A DNA stretch of 62,124 bases from a bacterium HR15. GTDB taxonomy: Bacteria; Armatimonadota; Fimbriimonadia; Fimbriimonadales; GBS-DC. This document shows, in pieces, positions 7,875-16,627 of the stretch (its first letter is position 1; each line of letters opens with the position of its first letter). Position numbers and translations under genes: made by a program. The stretch lies in contig BEHR01000021.1 in assembly GCA_002898555.1 (NCBI GenBank), positions 1 through 62,124 of the forward strand, written 5' to 3'. The notes below the pieces were generated by a model, which did no database searches, was not told where the DNA came from, and saw nothing but the letters and a program-made list of their open reading frames with translations.

Positions 7875-9316
7875 TGCGCCAACGATTCTGGGGCTGGCTG
7901 GACGACCGCAGCGGCATTCAGGCAATGCTCCATGCGCTGCTCTATGAACGGCTACCCCGCAAAATCGGCTGGCTGCATGTGCTGGGCAGTGGCGCGCTGT
8001 TCCTTTTCACCGTGCAGGTGCTGACAGGAATGCTGCTCGCGATGAACTATGTGCCCTCCACCAGCGAAGCCTATGAATCGGTGCAATACATCACCAAGGA
8101 GGTGCCTTTCGGTAAGATAGTGCGCGGCTTCCACTACTGGGGCGCGTCGCTAATGGTGATTGTGGTGGTGCTGCATATGTTGCGCGTGTTCGTGATGGGC
8201 GCGTATAAGAAACCGCGAGAACTCACTTGGCTGGTCGGTGTAATGCTGTTCGTTCTGACACTCGGCTTCGCCTTCACGGGCTATCTGTTGCCCTATGACC
8301 AAAAGGCGTACTGGGCGACCAAAGTGGGTGTCAGCTTCGTGGGCTATGTGCCCTTCATCGGCGAGCACCTGAAGCACATTCTGTATGGGGGCGAGGAACT
8401 GGGCGCACCTACCCTCACCCGCTTCTACGCCATCCATGTGCTGCTATTGCCCTTGCTGACCATTCCACTGATAGCGATTCACCTGATGCTGATGCGTCGC
8501 AAAGGCGAGATGCCGCCCGGTGCCGAAGCAGACGAAGAGTCCCATGTAGAGAAGCCCATCACTTTTTACCCCCATCAATTGCTGAAGGACCTTGTGTTTG
8601 CGGGCGTGCTGCTGATCCTGCTGTTCCTGTTGCCTTTTGTGTGGGGCGTGCATACCGAACCGCCTGCTGACCCGACTGACACCACCTATTTGCCGCGCCC
8701 AGAATGGTACTTTCTGCCGTTATTCCAGTTGGAGAAAGTGCAAATAGGCAAGGTGGTGCTGTTTGGCGGGGCGCGTGTCTGGCTGGGCACAGTGCTGATC
8801 CCTGCGCTCTTCGTTCTGCTGCTGTTCGCGCTGCCTTTTCTGGATAGGAGCCCTTCACGCCGTCCACGCCGGCGCCTGCCGATGCTGCTGGGCGCGGGTG
8901 TCCTGCTTGCACTGACGGTCTGGCTGGGCATCGAGGCGAAGGTCGAGACCGATCGGGAGCGGGCACACCTTGCCAAGGGAAGCGATACACCCCGTTTTAC
9001 CGGGCTGGCAGCGGTCGGGCAGCGACTGGTGATGGATCGCTGCCTGCGCTGCCATCGCGTGGATGGACAAGGCAGCCGCAAAGCGCCGGAGTTCGTCCGC
9101 CTTGCGCCCGGCGAGTCATCCCCATGGACCAAAGATCAGCTGGTTCTCTATTTAGTGAATCCCAAAGAGACCCATCCGAACACCGTCATGCCTACCGCGA
9201 AGGAGCTGGGGCTAACCTCGCTGGATCAGCTGGAAGCGGTCGCTGAATACTTGCTCCACTACAAGCCGATCCCACGCAAGCGTGGCACATCCTCTTCGTC
9301 TTACCACTTAGAATAA
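7874..9316 (+). CDS. Fused cytochrome b with C-terminal c-type heme domain
   Basis: A 480-residue quinol-oxidising membrane subunit. Residues 1-220 form the b6-like four-helix part (GSGALFLFTVQVLTG, GASLMVIVVVLHMLRVF, LTGxx-type GFAFTGYLLPYDQ, and a paired-His helix TRFYAIHVLLLPLL). Next comes subunit IV-like sequence with the quinol site PPADPTDTTYLPRPEWYFL (PEWY). After another TM segment there is a mono-heme cytochrome c domain with CLRCH at about residue 390 and a Met ligand candidate in NTVMPTAKELGL. Fusion of b, subunit IV and c in one chain means no separate cytochrome c1/f gene is needed here. The start can be GTG 7871 or ATG 7874; I prefer ATG. It ends the two-gene operon with the Rieske protein. 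Confidence 0.93.
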   Translation: MRQRFWGWLDDRSGIQAMLHALLYERLPRKIGWLHVLGSGALFLFTVQVLTGMLLAMNYVPSTSEAYESVQYITKEVPFGKIVRGFHYWGASLMVIVVVLHMLRVFVMGAYKKPRELTWLVGVMLFVLTLGFAFTGYLLPYDQKAYWATKVGVSFVGYVPFIGEHLKHILYGGEELGAPTLTRFYAIHVLLLPLLTIPLIAIHLMLMRRKGEMPPGAEADEESHVEKPITFYPHQLLKDLVFAGVLLILLFLLPFVWGVHTEPPADPTDTTYLPRPEWYFLPLFQLEKVQIGKVVLFGGARVWLGTVLIPALFVLLLFALPFLDRSPSRRPRRRLPMLLGAGVLLALTVWLGIEAKVETDRERAHLAKGSDTPRFTGLAAVGQRLVMDRCLRCHRVDGQGSRKAPEFVRLAPGESSPWTKDQLVLYLVNPKETHPNTVMPTAKELGLTSLDQLEAVAEYLLHYKPIPRKRGTSSSSYHLE

Positions 9317-10144
9317 CCAGTAAGACCCCACCATTTCGCTCTTATCCGCCCGCGATGCTGGTCACCACAATCACCTTCGCCTCTGCAGGATCAGCGTGGG
9401 TGGGGAACACCCTTTCTATCTCACCACAACGCTCCAGTCATGCATATCGCGAACACCTCTGAAAGGGTGTTCAAGCCATCACAGACACGGCAAGTGTACA
9501 CGCAAGTGCGCTCCTACTGTAAGGACAGACCGATCTATCTGTCCACAAACCGAAATGGAGGGCGAACCTCCGGGCATATAGGAGCAGACCTGCGTGCAAA
9601 ATTTTCTTTTCCGACCCAGCAGCAAAATTTTTTCTCTGACCCAGACGGCAAAATTTTCTTTTCCGACCCAGATGGGTACCTCGGAAAAGAAAATTTTGTC
9701 TGCCCCAAAAACCCGATTCACCTCTCACCACTCACCACCCGCCACAGCAGGAATCCCAACCCGCTTGACGAATACCCCACCCAGCAAGGAGGTGAGAAGC
9801 AGACGGTGCAGGAACCAGCGTGTGCGGTACCGCGCTGCCTTGCCCAACTATTTTGAGGCGCGAGTGGCGCCAACGGCGCTGACACACGCAGTGCCGAGCT
9901 GAAGTCTGTGCGCCTTTTCAAGGGCGATGGGGCGGCAGCAGGTGCGGCTGTGGGCAAGGGTGTCCTTGCCCTGTGGGGCTGTTCGGAAAGTTGAAAAAAA
10001 TGCGCGGGCAGCGGACGGTTTTTAGCGTCTTCTGGGTCTTGACGGCACTTTTTGAACTCAAAACCGACTTTGCAAGCCCTCCTTGACAAACCCCTGCAGG
10101 ATGTGCCATCAATAGCAGCGTACCTTTGGAACAAGGAGGCAACG
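9317..10144. other. Gene-poor gap with repeats and a short remnant
   Basis: No convincing intact gene. On the minus strand about 9440-9340 reads LERCGEIERVFPTHADPA then EAKVIVVTSIAGG and a stop, which looks like the C-terminal tail of a lost gene of unknown family. From 9596 to 9700 there are AAAATTTT palindromes. Before the next gene TTGACA (10083-10088) has no good -10, and AAGGAGG (10133-10139) is the SD of the exported protein. The rest holds nothing I can assign. Confidence 0.4.
9596..9700. repeat. AAAATTTT palindrome cluster
   Basis: Three copies of the block CAAAATTTT(C/T)TTTTCC/CTCTGACCCAG lie in tandem. The last forms a perfect 18-bp inverted repeat, arms at 9649-9666 and 9681-9698, with a 14-bp loop. 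It belongs to the same family as 3927-4029 and 39957-39990. Confidence 0.75.
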
Positions 10145-11899
10145 ATGATGCGTGTACAAAACATTCGGAGCAAGAGTTTAGCGAGGGTGCAGGCAGCGGG
10201 TTGTCAAGGCGTGTTCTGTGGCGAGGGGATGTGTCTGCCCCTGCACGGTGTTCGCACCCTGCTGATGGGACGCAAGGGGTGTTTGCCTTATGCAGGCATT
10301 CATCTCGCTGTTGTAATGACACTTCTGATTACTGGGGTGAATGCTTCTCCACTGAGCATTAGGGCGTCTAAAGCACAAGGAAGCAACCCCCCACATATAC
10401 TGGTAAATATCAATAATGGTGACATTTATTTGTCTAGTGAAGCACCAGTTATTGATGTTCAAGTTGTCGATGATGATAACAGTCTTACGAATTTAACAAT
10501 ATACCTAAATAATGAAAGAATAAATTCTGGGTATAAGGTCACGAAATCGGGATTATATAAATTGCGGGTTGTAGCGACCGATGTCGATGGCAATTCGAAC
10601 CAGCTATTTCGTTTTTTTATGGTTGAAGATGAGCCAATTTATATCGGTAAAAGCTTAATATACAATACCGTTTACTTGCCTGATGGTACTATAGAGCTAA
10701 TAGCTCAAGTAGATATGGATTCCTTACTGCCGCACCCAAATCTACGTTGGGCAGATAAGCCACAAATTTGCTATGTAGTACCTGTTCTGGCGCTTTTGCT
10801 CGATAGAAACGGCAATATCCTTGCAAGTATGAAGCCATTCACAGCAAGCACCTGGGTTCCTGATGGTGTGGTAGCTGCTTGTTGTCCAGAAGATTTGGAG
10901 ATAGGTTCGAAAAGCAGTTTTGCACATTTCCGAGAACAAATCAGTTCGATGCACGATGTCGATACTGTGAGAATTGTGGGATTTGGAGAATTATCTAATG
11001 GTGATGGATTTTTTTGGTATGCAGATTCTCCAATAGCTACTTCGTGGTACTTGGATTCTGCTATTTATTCTCGCCGCTGTCGCGGAGGAGGTGGAGGTGG
11101 TCAGAATCGATGTACCCTTCCCCAGCTAAAGTTGAAAATGTTCCCACCAGAGTTTTGTCCATCAAACAATTGTCAGAGGGAAGACAACGATCCTTATGAT
11201 TGTGATATTTGTTGGGTAGACCCGCCATTTCTGTATTGTTCAGGGCACTATGCCTGGTGTCATGGGAGCCAAATTGGGGGATTGGCAGAGGCAAGAGACG
11301 ATTCTTATGGCTGCTATGCACAGACTGAAGGAAACGCAGATGATTGGATTAGGGTACAATTTGTTGCTTATAAAGTGCCACCACCATCGGATCCTTGTCC
11401 GTGTGATGATATCAAAATGACCGTTGATGCCCATTCTGTCATCGAGATTGGGGTTTCGAAGTTTGGTAGTGACACGGTAGCTTTGGGTGCAGGAGCTTTT
11501 ATTATTATCAGTACCGGGGCTTGCAGTCTAAATCATACAGCCGCAGCGGCTTTGGCGGTGGGAAATCTAAGTCAACGTACCATCACGCTAAACATAGGGC
11601 GAGGTTCTGGAGGAAGCTCGGGCAGTGTCAGCATAGGAATTGACCTTCCCTCAGGTGATTCGGCACATCGTCGTTATACAAGTCAGGCTAGGTGTGAGGG
11701 ATCTGGCAATGCCGTCACCGTTGTGGTTAGCTCTGGAGCTTATCTTAAAGCTCGTGCCAATGGTGGATTAGTAAGAATACCTGCTATATCTATGGCTGAA
11801 ATTAATGGAGATGCAGGGGTAATTGTTTGTGCTGAAATGAAATGCACTGATTCCAACGGGCGACCAGTGATTCTAAAAGTCTGTAGACCGGTGCCATGA
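10145..11899 (+). CDS. Large exported Ig-like, Cys-rich protein of unknown function
   Basis: I do not recognise the family. Start ATG 10145 (or ATG 10148) has a strong SD, AAGGAGG. The 584-residue protein has a long N-terminus with a hydrophobic segment near residues 46-65 (LAVVMTLLITGVNASP, signal-like). Next comes an Ig/cadherin-like domain ending LYKLRVVATDVDGNSN, then a middle domain rich in Trp and Cys (about 290-450; GGGGGG, CPSNNC, YDCDICW, CPCDD), and a Ser/Gly-rich beta domain at the end. Its stop overlaps the next gene (ATGA), and both share the Ig motif, so they are an operon. AT-rich codon use contrasts with the flanking housekeeping genes and fits a horizontally acquired island. 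A link with the RHS genes just downstream is suggested only by position. Confidence 0.7.
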   Translation: MMRVQNIRSKSLARVQAAGCQGVFCGEGMCLPLHGVRTLLMGRKGCLPYAGIHLAVVMTLLITGVNASPLSIRASKAQGSNPPHILVNINNGDIYLSSEAPVIDVQVVDDDNSLTNLTIYLNNERINSGYKVTKSGLYKLRVVATDVDGNSNQLFRFFMVEDEPIYIGKSLIYNTVYLPDGTIELIAQVDMDSLLPHPNLRWADKPQICYVVPVLALLLDRNGNILASMKPFTASTWVPDGVVAACCPEDLEIGSKSSFAHFREQISSMHDVDTVRIVGFGELSNGDGFFWYADSPIATSWYLDSAIYSRRCRGGGGGGQNRCTLPQLKLKMFPPEFCPSNNCQREDNDPYDCDICWVDPPFLYCSGHYAWCHGSQIGGLAEARDDSYGCYAQTEGNADDWIRVQFVAYKVPPPSDPCPCDDIKMTVDAHSVIEIGVSKFGSDTVALGAGAFIIISTGACSLNHTAAAALAVGNLSQRTITLNIGRGSGGSSGSVSIGIDLPSGDSAHRRYTSQARCEGSGNAVTVVVSSGAYLKARANGGLVRIPAISMAEINGDAGVIVCAEMKCTDSNGRPVILKVCRPVP

Positions 11900-12753
11900 T
11901 AAATCAGAAACGGTTGATTGCAGGGAGCTGGCTTTGGATTTTTGCACTAATTCTCTGGGGCTGCCATGCTCGACATCTCCAGCCCCCTTCCATTCAAATT
12001 CTCGGAGTAGTTGATCATGCCGTGTATCCAACAGGGACGAAAATAATGCCAGCGATTACGATTTCCTCACCTGTTGATCCTGCTCCCCGATATGAAGTTA
12101 CGCTGAACCGGAAACCTTACACGGTAGGTACGCCGATTACGGAACCCAATGCTTATGTGTTGGTGGTCAAGGCATGGGACCGGTTTGGTAATTGCGCAAT
12201 GAAGACGGTTAGTTTCGTGATTTCAGACGCTTCTCAAGCGAGCTACCAGGTTCATTTGTTGCGCCTTTCACTGACTCCGTGTTCAAACGGCAATCTCCGA
12301 GCAGAAGGATTAGTCCTTCTGCAAAGTGAACAAATTCCTTTTGAAAAGAGTACCTTTTTTATAACACTTTATGTTGGTGAGACAGAGGGGCTTGAAAATC
12401 AGTTTCAGTTGATTAGGCAAGCTTGGCTGGTTGATCAAGATGGCGATCATCAGGCAGAAGGCTTGCTGGTCTCACTCTATCACGATTGCGATATACCCTA
12501 TCGGACAGCCAAGATAGAAGTAGTTCGGCACGCAGCGATTTTGATACTTTACTCTCAAAAGATAAATATTAGCAAAGATGATGAGTGCGGGGAATATATG
12601 AGAAAAACAGAGATTTTCGATAAGAGAGCGGTTTCCATTTTTTATAGAGTGCCTCAAGAGGAGTTACAGCGTGCGAAGGGCGCCTCAGTCAGACTGCAGC
12701 AATATCGTCTAAAACCAGTGAAAGTCGTGAGCAGCTATGCAAATGTAAATTAG
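11896..12753 (+). CDS. Predicted lipoprotein with Ig-like domain, unknown function
   Basis: 285 residues. The N-terminus KRLIAGSWLWIFALILWGC is a lipoprotein signal with Cys about residue 23. An Ig-like domain follows, with YEVTLNRKPYTVGTPI and YVLVVKAWDRFGN, closely matching the strand pattern VVATDVDGN in the upstream partner. The remaining 170 residues are beta-rich and unassigned (QAWLVDQDGDHQAEG...). It overlaps the upstream gene by 4 nt, so the two are cotranscribed and probably act at the same envelope location. It sits directly before the RHS array. Confidence 0.65.
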   Translation: MINQKRLIAGSWLWIFALILWGCHARHLQPPSIQILGVVDHAVYPTGTKIMPAITISSPVDPAPRYEVTLNRKPYTVGTPITEPNAYVLVVKAWDRFGNCAMKTVSFVISDASQASYQVHLLRLSLTPCSNGNLRAEGLVLLQSEQIPFEKSTFFITLYVGETEGLENQFQLIRQAWLVDQDGDHQAEGLLVSLYHDCDIPYRTAKIEVVRHAAILILYSQKINISKDDECGEYMRKTEIFDKRAVSIFYRVPQEELQRAKGASVRLQQYRLKPVKVVSSYANVN

Positions 12754-12885
12754 ATGCAATTAATATAGATCACAAAATAGGTTAATTTTAGTTGACTGAA
12801 ATCAGGCCGGCTGACCTGTCGCACGGTACAGACAGGGGAGACGACGAGCGAGACCACCCTTTACACCTATGACACTTGGGGTCGT

Positions 12886-14556
12886 TTGCGGGGGATTGAT
12901 TATCCTCGCAGCGTGGATGTGCGTATGGGCTGGGATGGTGAGAACCGTCGGGTGTGGGTGGAGGATGGCGCAGGCAGACGCGACTACACCTACGACGCTT
13001 GGGGGCACGTGCGGGAGCAACGCGGCTGCTGTGGCAGTGGGGAAGGCATCGAGGTGGTCGCCGTCTCCGCTGAGTATGACCCCGCAGGCAGGAAACGCTT
13101 TGAGAAAGAGTTGCGGGCGGATAACAGCGTGGTGCGCACGATAGAGAACGGTTATGACAAGTTAGGACGGTTGCAGAGTGTGGGCGACAATCGGGGCACG
13201 GTGGTGTATACTTATGACAACGCGACGGGACGGCTGAAGCGCGAGGACTATCCGAACGGGAGTTATGTAGAGTATACCTACTATGGTGCGGATAATCCGT
13301 CGCAGGTGGGCTTTGTGTGGAAGGTGGAACACAAGAAAGCGGATGGCACTTTGCTGATAGGGTATGAGTACACCTATGACCTGTTGGGTCGTGTGGTGCA
13401 GAGCGTGGAGCGTCGTCCTGATAATCCCGCAGGGGACACGACGGTTTACACTTACACGCCTGCAGGGAGGCTGGAGAGCGAACAGCGCACAGGTCAGGTG
13501 GCGTATTCGCGGGTGTATGAGTACAACTTGGATGGTAGTCGGCGGAGCGTGTATCGGAACGATGCGTTGAACGGGGCGCATCACGATTTTTACGAGTATG
13601 ACTTGGTCAGTGGTCGGTTGCGTGCGGTGGAGGATCGGGTAAGTGGTGTGCCGCCGTATCCGCGGCATGAGTTTGTATGGAACGCGGAGGGCACTTTGGC
13701 GCGTTGGGATGACCCGTCTGTGGCGTATGATCGGGTGTTTTCGTATGATGAGGAGGGTCGTTTGGTGCGGATAGAGCGGGATTATGGGGATGGCAGTTTG
13801 CAGGTGGCGTATGAGTATGGGTACAACAGTGATGGGGTTCGTGTGTGGAAGGGGGACTATCTCAGTCAGCAGGAGTATCGGTATGTGTGTCGGATAGGGT
13901 GTGGAGGCGTGCCGATGCGGGTGTACAGTCGGGCGATGGGTGGAACGAGCTGGTCAAGCGTGGAGGACTACCTGCCTGTAGGCAACGCGCTGGGGTACAA
14001 TCAGAACTGGCAGTATCGGCACACAGGCGGGGAGTTGCTGATGATGGGTGCTACGGGCGAGCCGAGCGGGTACTATCCGATGGACAGAAACGGTTTGGCG
14101 GTGCAGAGCGAGCTGCCTGCGCCGTGTGTGTGCCCCGTGGTGCAGCCACAAGCCCCGATGGTCTGTCCACCGCTGGGATATGGGGGATGCAACGAAGGAG
14201 ATAATCAAATCGAAGAATGCATAAAGAAATGCAAAAAGAAGAGAGGACGTGCGTTCTGGAAATGTTTTGCCTCTTGCATGGGCGAAAAGCTTACGGATAA
14301 AGCAATAGATGATTTGTTAAATGAATCCTGTGTGAAATACTTTTGCAAAGTCTTTAGTGGGGTACCGCAGTGCGCGAAGGGAAATCCCTGTGAAATTAGC
14401 CCTTCTGATATTGCTGACTGTCAAAATTGCTGTGATATTAAATGGGCTTGTTGTGTTGGCAATATTCGCGGCGGGTGGTGGCCTCCTTTCCGAGGATTTA
14501 TAGAATGGAATAGGTGTTATGCTGAATGGAATGAATGCTATACCAACTGTAATTAG
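12886..14556 (+). CDS. RHS/YD-repeat protein, 5'-truncated, with Cys-rich tail
   Basis: YD repeats build the RHS shell. At least nine are visible, for example YDAWGHV, YDKLGRL, YDNATGRLKREDYPNGSYVEY, YDLLGRVV, YDLVSGRL and YDEEGRLVRIE. Coding similarity already starts at 12796 (after a stop) with YTYDTWGRLRGIDYP, before any good start codon; TTG 12886 is just the first possible one, so the true N-terminus is missing. The usual core RYYDP..GRF is absent. Instead the chain passes through GGELLMMGATGEPSGYYP into a 130-residue tail with about 20 cysteines (CVCPVV, CIKKCKKK, CFASC, CQNCCD, CCVG, YTNCN). The tail may be a displaced toxin or a disulfide-rich effector. A membrane-anchored gene follows 12 nt later. 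RHS assignment firm, function of the tail unknown. Confidence 0.8.
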   Translation: MRGIDYPRSVDVRMGWDGENRRVWVEDGAGRRDYTYDAWGHVREQRGCCGSGEGIEVVAVSAEYDPAGRKRFEKELRADNSVVRTIENGYDKLGRLQSVGDNRGTVVYTYDNATGRLKREDYPNGSYVEYTYYGADNPSQVGFVWKVEHKKADGTLLIGYEYTYDLLGRVVQSVERRPDNPAGDTTVYTYTPAGRLESEQRTGQVAYSRVYEYNLDGSRRSVYRNDALNGAHHDFYEYDLVSGRLRAVEDRVSGVPPYPRHEFVWNAEGTLARWDDPSVAYDRVFSYDEEGRLVRIERDYGDGSLQVAYEYGYNSDGVRVWKGDYLSQQEYRYVCRIGCGGVPMRVYSRAMGGTSWSSVEDYLPVGNALGYNQNWQYRHTGGELLMMGATGEPSGYYPMDRNGLAVQSELPAPCVCPVVQPQAPMVCPPLGYGGCNEGDNQIEECIKKCKKKRGRAFWKCFASCMGEKLTDKAIDDLLNESCVKYFCKVFSGVPQCAKGNPCEISPSDIADCQNCCDIKWACCVGNIRGGWWPPFRGFIEWNRCYAEWNECYTNCN

Positions 14557-14568
14557 GAGGAAGTCTTC

Positions 14569-15198
14569 ATGAGGGGTTATCTCATCGGCGCCACTATGTT
14601 TATAGCTCTGAGCCTTAGTATAGGCTACATTTTATTTTACCGAAAGGGATCACAACAAGTGTATCCTCAAGCCGTGTCGGTCAATGCTTTGCTGAAGCAA
14701 GCTATGACCAAGTATGATTCAGGTGATATACAAGGCTTTCTCCATAACCTCGAAAAGGCAACACGCATTCCTTACTGGAAGGCTCCTGATCGTGCGGTTC
14801 TTCGTGCTGTTTGCAGATATCTTAACCAGATTGACGCAGCCGAATATCCGAGTGTCAATTGTCTTGCCTTATCTGTTGTCCTGCGTGCCAGTTGCGCTGA
14901 ACGCGCCAGTGATGATGCGGTGGAGTACCTAACTCTTTGTGCATGCTACGAGGTTTTGAATGCAAAGATTCTCTCTTGTGATGCCCAAGCGCACGCCCTA
15001 CTGAGCAAACACTTTTCAAGCGGAGTGAAAAGGTTAAAGGCAATCAAGCGACACACTGGATTTGTGGGAGACCAGATCTATACCTGGCAAACCGACTCAG
15101 AAGGTAGGAAGCTACTGATGGAGCTTAGACAGCTTTGTGAGTCAATAACAGACGCTTTGGAGGTCTGGCTTGCTCCCGTGCCTGAATCGGGGCGATGA
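14569..15198 (+). CDS. Membrane-anchored hypothetical protein, candidate immunity partner
   Basis: 209 residues with one N-terminal TM helix (about 5-24, GATMFIALSLSIGYILFY) and a mostly helical domain outside. Several cysteines (CRYL, CLALS, CAERAS, LCACYE, LSCDAQ) echo the Cys-rich RHS tail before it. SD GGAGGAAG precedes the ATG. The stop overlaps the start of a 44-codon frame (TGATG) that continues into the next RHS core. Family unknown; membrane location and position behind an RHS tail make an immunity role plausible. Confidence 0.55.
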   Translation: MRGYLIGATMFIALSLSIGYILFYRKGSQQVYPQAVSVNALLKQAMTKYDSGDIQGFLHNLEKATRIPYWKAPDRAVLRAVCRYLNQIDAAEYPSVNCLALSVVLRASCAERASDDAVEYLTLCACYEVLNAKILSCDAQAHALLSKHFSSGVKRLKAIKRHTGFVGDQIYTWQTDSEGRKLLMELRQLCESITDALEVWLAPVPESGR

Positions 15199-15332
15199 TG
15201 CCCCCAGATGAAGTAAGCGCGACGACCCACAAGGCAAGCAACACGCCCTATCGCCGAGTGGTCTATGAACGGGAGGACTTAGAGCATCTGTGGCGCAAGA
15301 AGGAGTATCTGCCGAACGGTTCTGGCAGATGA
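15198..15332 (+). CDS. 44-codon frame in phase with the following RHS core
   Basis: Starts at ATG 15198 overlapping the previous stop and ends at TGA 15330. The next codon continues in the same frame into RHS sequence ([14 protein letters not shown]). Residues are charged and Tyr-rich (YRRVVYEREDLEHLW). It may be the 5' part of a single RHS gene interrupted by one stop, or a chance frame. Confidence 0.3.
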   Translation: MPPDEVSATTHKASNTPYRRVVYEREDLEHLWRKKEYLPNGSGR

Positions 15333-15377
15333 ACGCTGCAAGCAACGACGGAGTATACTTACGACCATCAAGGGCAG

Positions 15378-16559
15378 TTGATACGGGAGGTGCGCACGGG
15401 TTCGTCGGCGTACAGGGTGGAGTATACTTACGACAAGGTAGGCAACCGTTTGACGCGCACGCGCACGGTGAACGGGCAGACGGTGGTGGATGTGCTGAGC
15501 TACAACGCGGCGAACCAGTTGAAGTCGTTGAATGGTCAATCGTGGGAACACGATGCGGACGGGAATGTGGTGGTGCGTCGGGTGAACGGCGAGACTTGGG
15601 AGTTGGGCTATGACTCGGAGGGCAACTTGGTGCGTGTGAAGCGTCAAGGGGCAAGTGTTGGCTGGGTCTATACTTATGACGGTTTAGGTCGTCGGGTGAA
15701 GGCGCAGCTGGGCAGCAATACGCTGGAGTTTCTGTACGGCGCTGGTGATGCAGTGCTTGCCGAGCGTGCGAACGGTGGTGCGTGGGTGGTGCAGAGTTTC
15801 GGTGCGGGGCTGTACCAGCGCGGGAGCGACTACCTGCACTGGAATCTGCGTGGGGATTTGGCAGGAATCGGGGCTTCCAGCGCGAATGTGCCGATTACCG
15901 ATGCGTTTGGGGATTTGGTGAACGGGATGCGAGCGGTGTACGACTGGAACGGGGCGTGGTTGTATCGGAACGAGCTGACCGAGACGGGTGGCTTGGTGCA
16001 GGTCGGTGTGCGCTGGTACGACCCTGTGGTAGGACGCTTCCTGCAGCAAGACCCGTGGCTGGGTTCGGTCTATGCTCCCCTCACGCTGAATGCTTATGTC
16101 TACTGCCTGAATGACCCCGTGAATGCGGTGGATCCGAGTGGGATGTTGCATATAGTCTATAATGGTCAAACAAACCGCATTAAAGTCTATGCGGACGAAG
16201 GTGATGTTGACGCAAGCGGCCAACGGCGTCGGCATGGTGATCTCATCCTCAACGAACCAGCGCATAACAATACCACGCGGAACAGTAATGGTCCCTTCCC
16301 TGAAGGTACTTTTGATGTGGCTGGTGTTTTCGATAATACTGGAGATCGCGCCGACCGCGTACCAAGCCAAGGCCCCGTGTTTATCTGGATCAATCCTGTT
16401 CCTGGGCGCTCCGAGATGGGGATACATGGTGGTAGAGGCGATCCTACTTATCCAACACTAGGTTGTATTCGTACTTCTGACGAGACAGCACAGCGTATCG
16501 CAGACTTGATTCGGAGGAACCCAAGATCGAACAATCGGCTTACGGTTGTTCAGGACTGA
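15378..16559 (+). CDS. RHS core with L,D-transpeptidase-like C-terminal domain
   Basis: 393 residues from TTG 15378; YD-repeat similarity begins at 15351, right after an in-frame stop. YD repeats ([39 protein letters not shown]) lead to the RHS core ([50 protein letters not shown]). After DPSG the tail is a new domain of about 138 residues: [25 protein letters not shown], and then MGIHGG...PTLGCIRT followed by a helix. H-G plus G-C-I-R with that spacing is the catalytic signature of L,D-transpeptidase (YkuD-like) folds, including DUF2778/Tlde-type effectors that attack peptidoglycan crosslinks. I infer a peptidoglycan-modifying toxin. A gene with a good SD follows at once. Confidence 0.8.
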   Translation: MIREVRTGSSAYRVEYTYDKVGNRLTRTRTVNGQTVVDVLSYNAANQLKSLNGQSWEHDADGNVVVRRVNGETWELGYDSEGNLVRVKRQGASVGWVYTYDGLGRRVKAQLGSNTLEFLYGAGDAVLAERANGGAWVVQSFGAGLYQRGSDYLHWNLRGDLAGIGASSANVPITDAFGDLVNGMRAVYDWNGAWLYRNELTETGGLVQVGVRWYDPVVGRFLQQDPWLGSVYAPLTLNAYVYCLNDPVNAVDPSGMLHIVYNGQTNRIKVYADEGDVDASGQRRRHGDLILNEPAHNNTTRNSNGPFPEGTFDVAGVFDNTGDRADRVPSQGPVFIWINPVPGRSEMGIHGGRGDPTYPTLGCIRTSDETAQRIADLIRRNPRSNNRLTVVQD

Positions 16560-16627
16560 CAATAGTCGTGCGCATGCATTTGCATGCGCACGACCTCTTC
16601 AATCTACTATGCATCAGGAGGTAAGCC

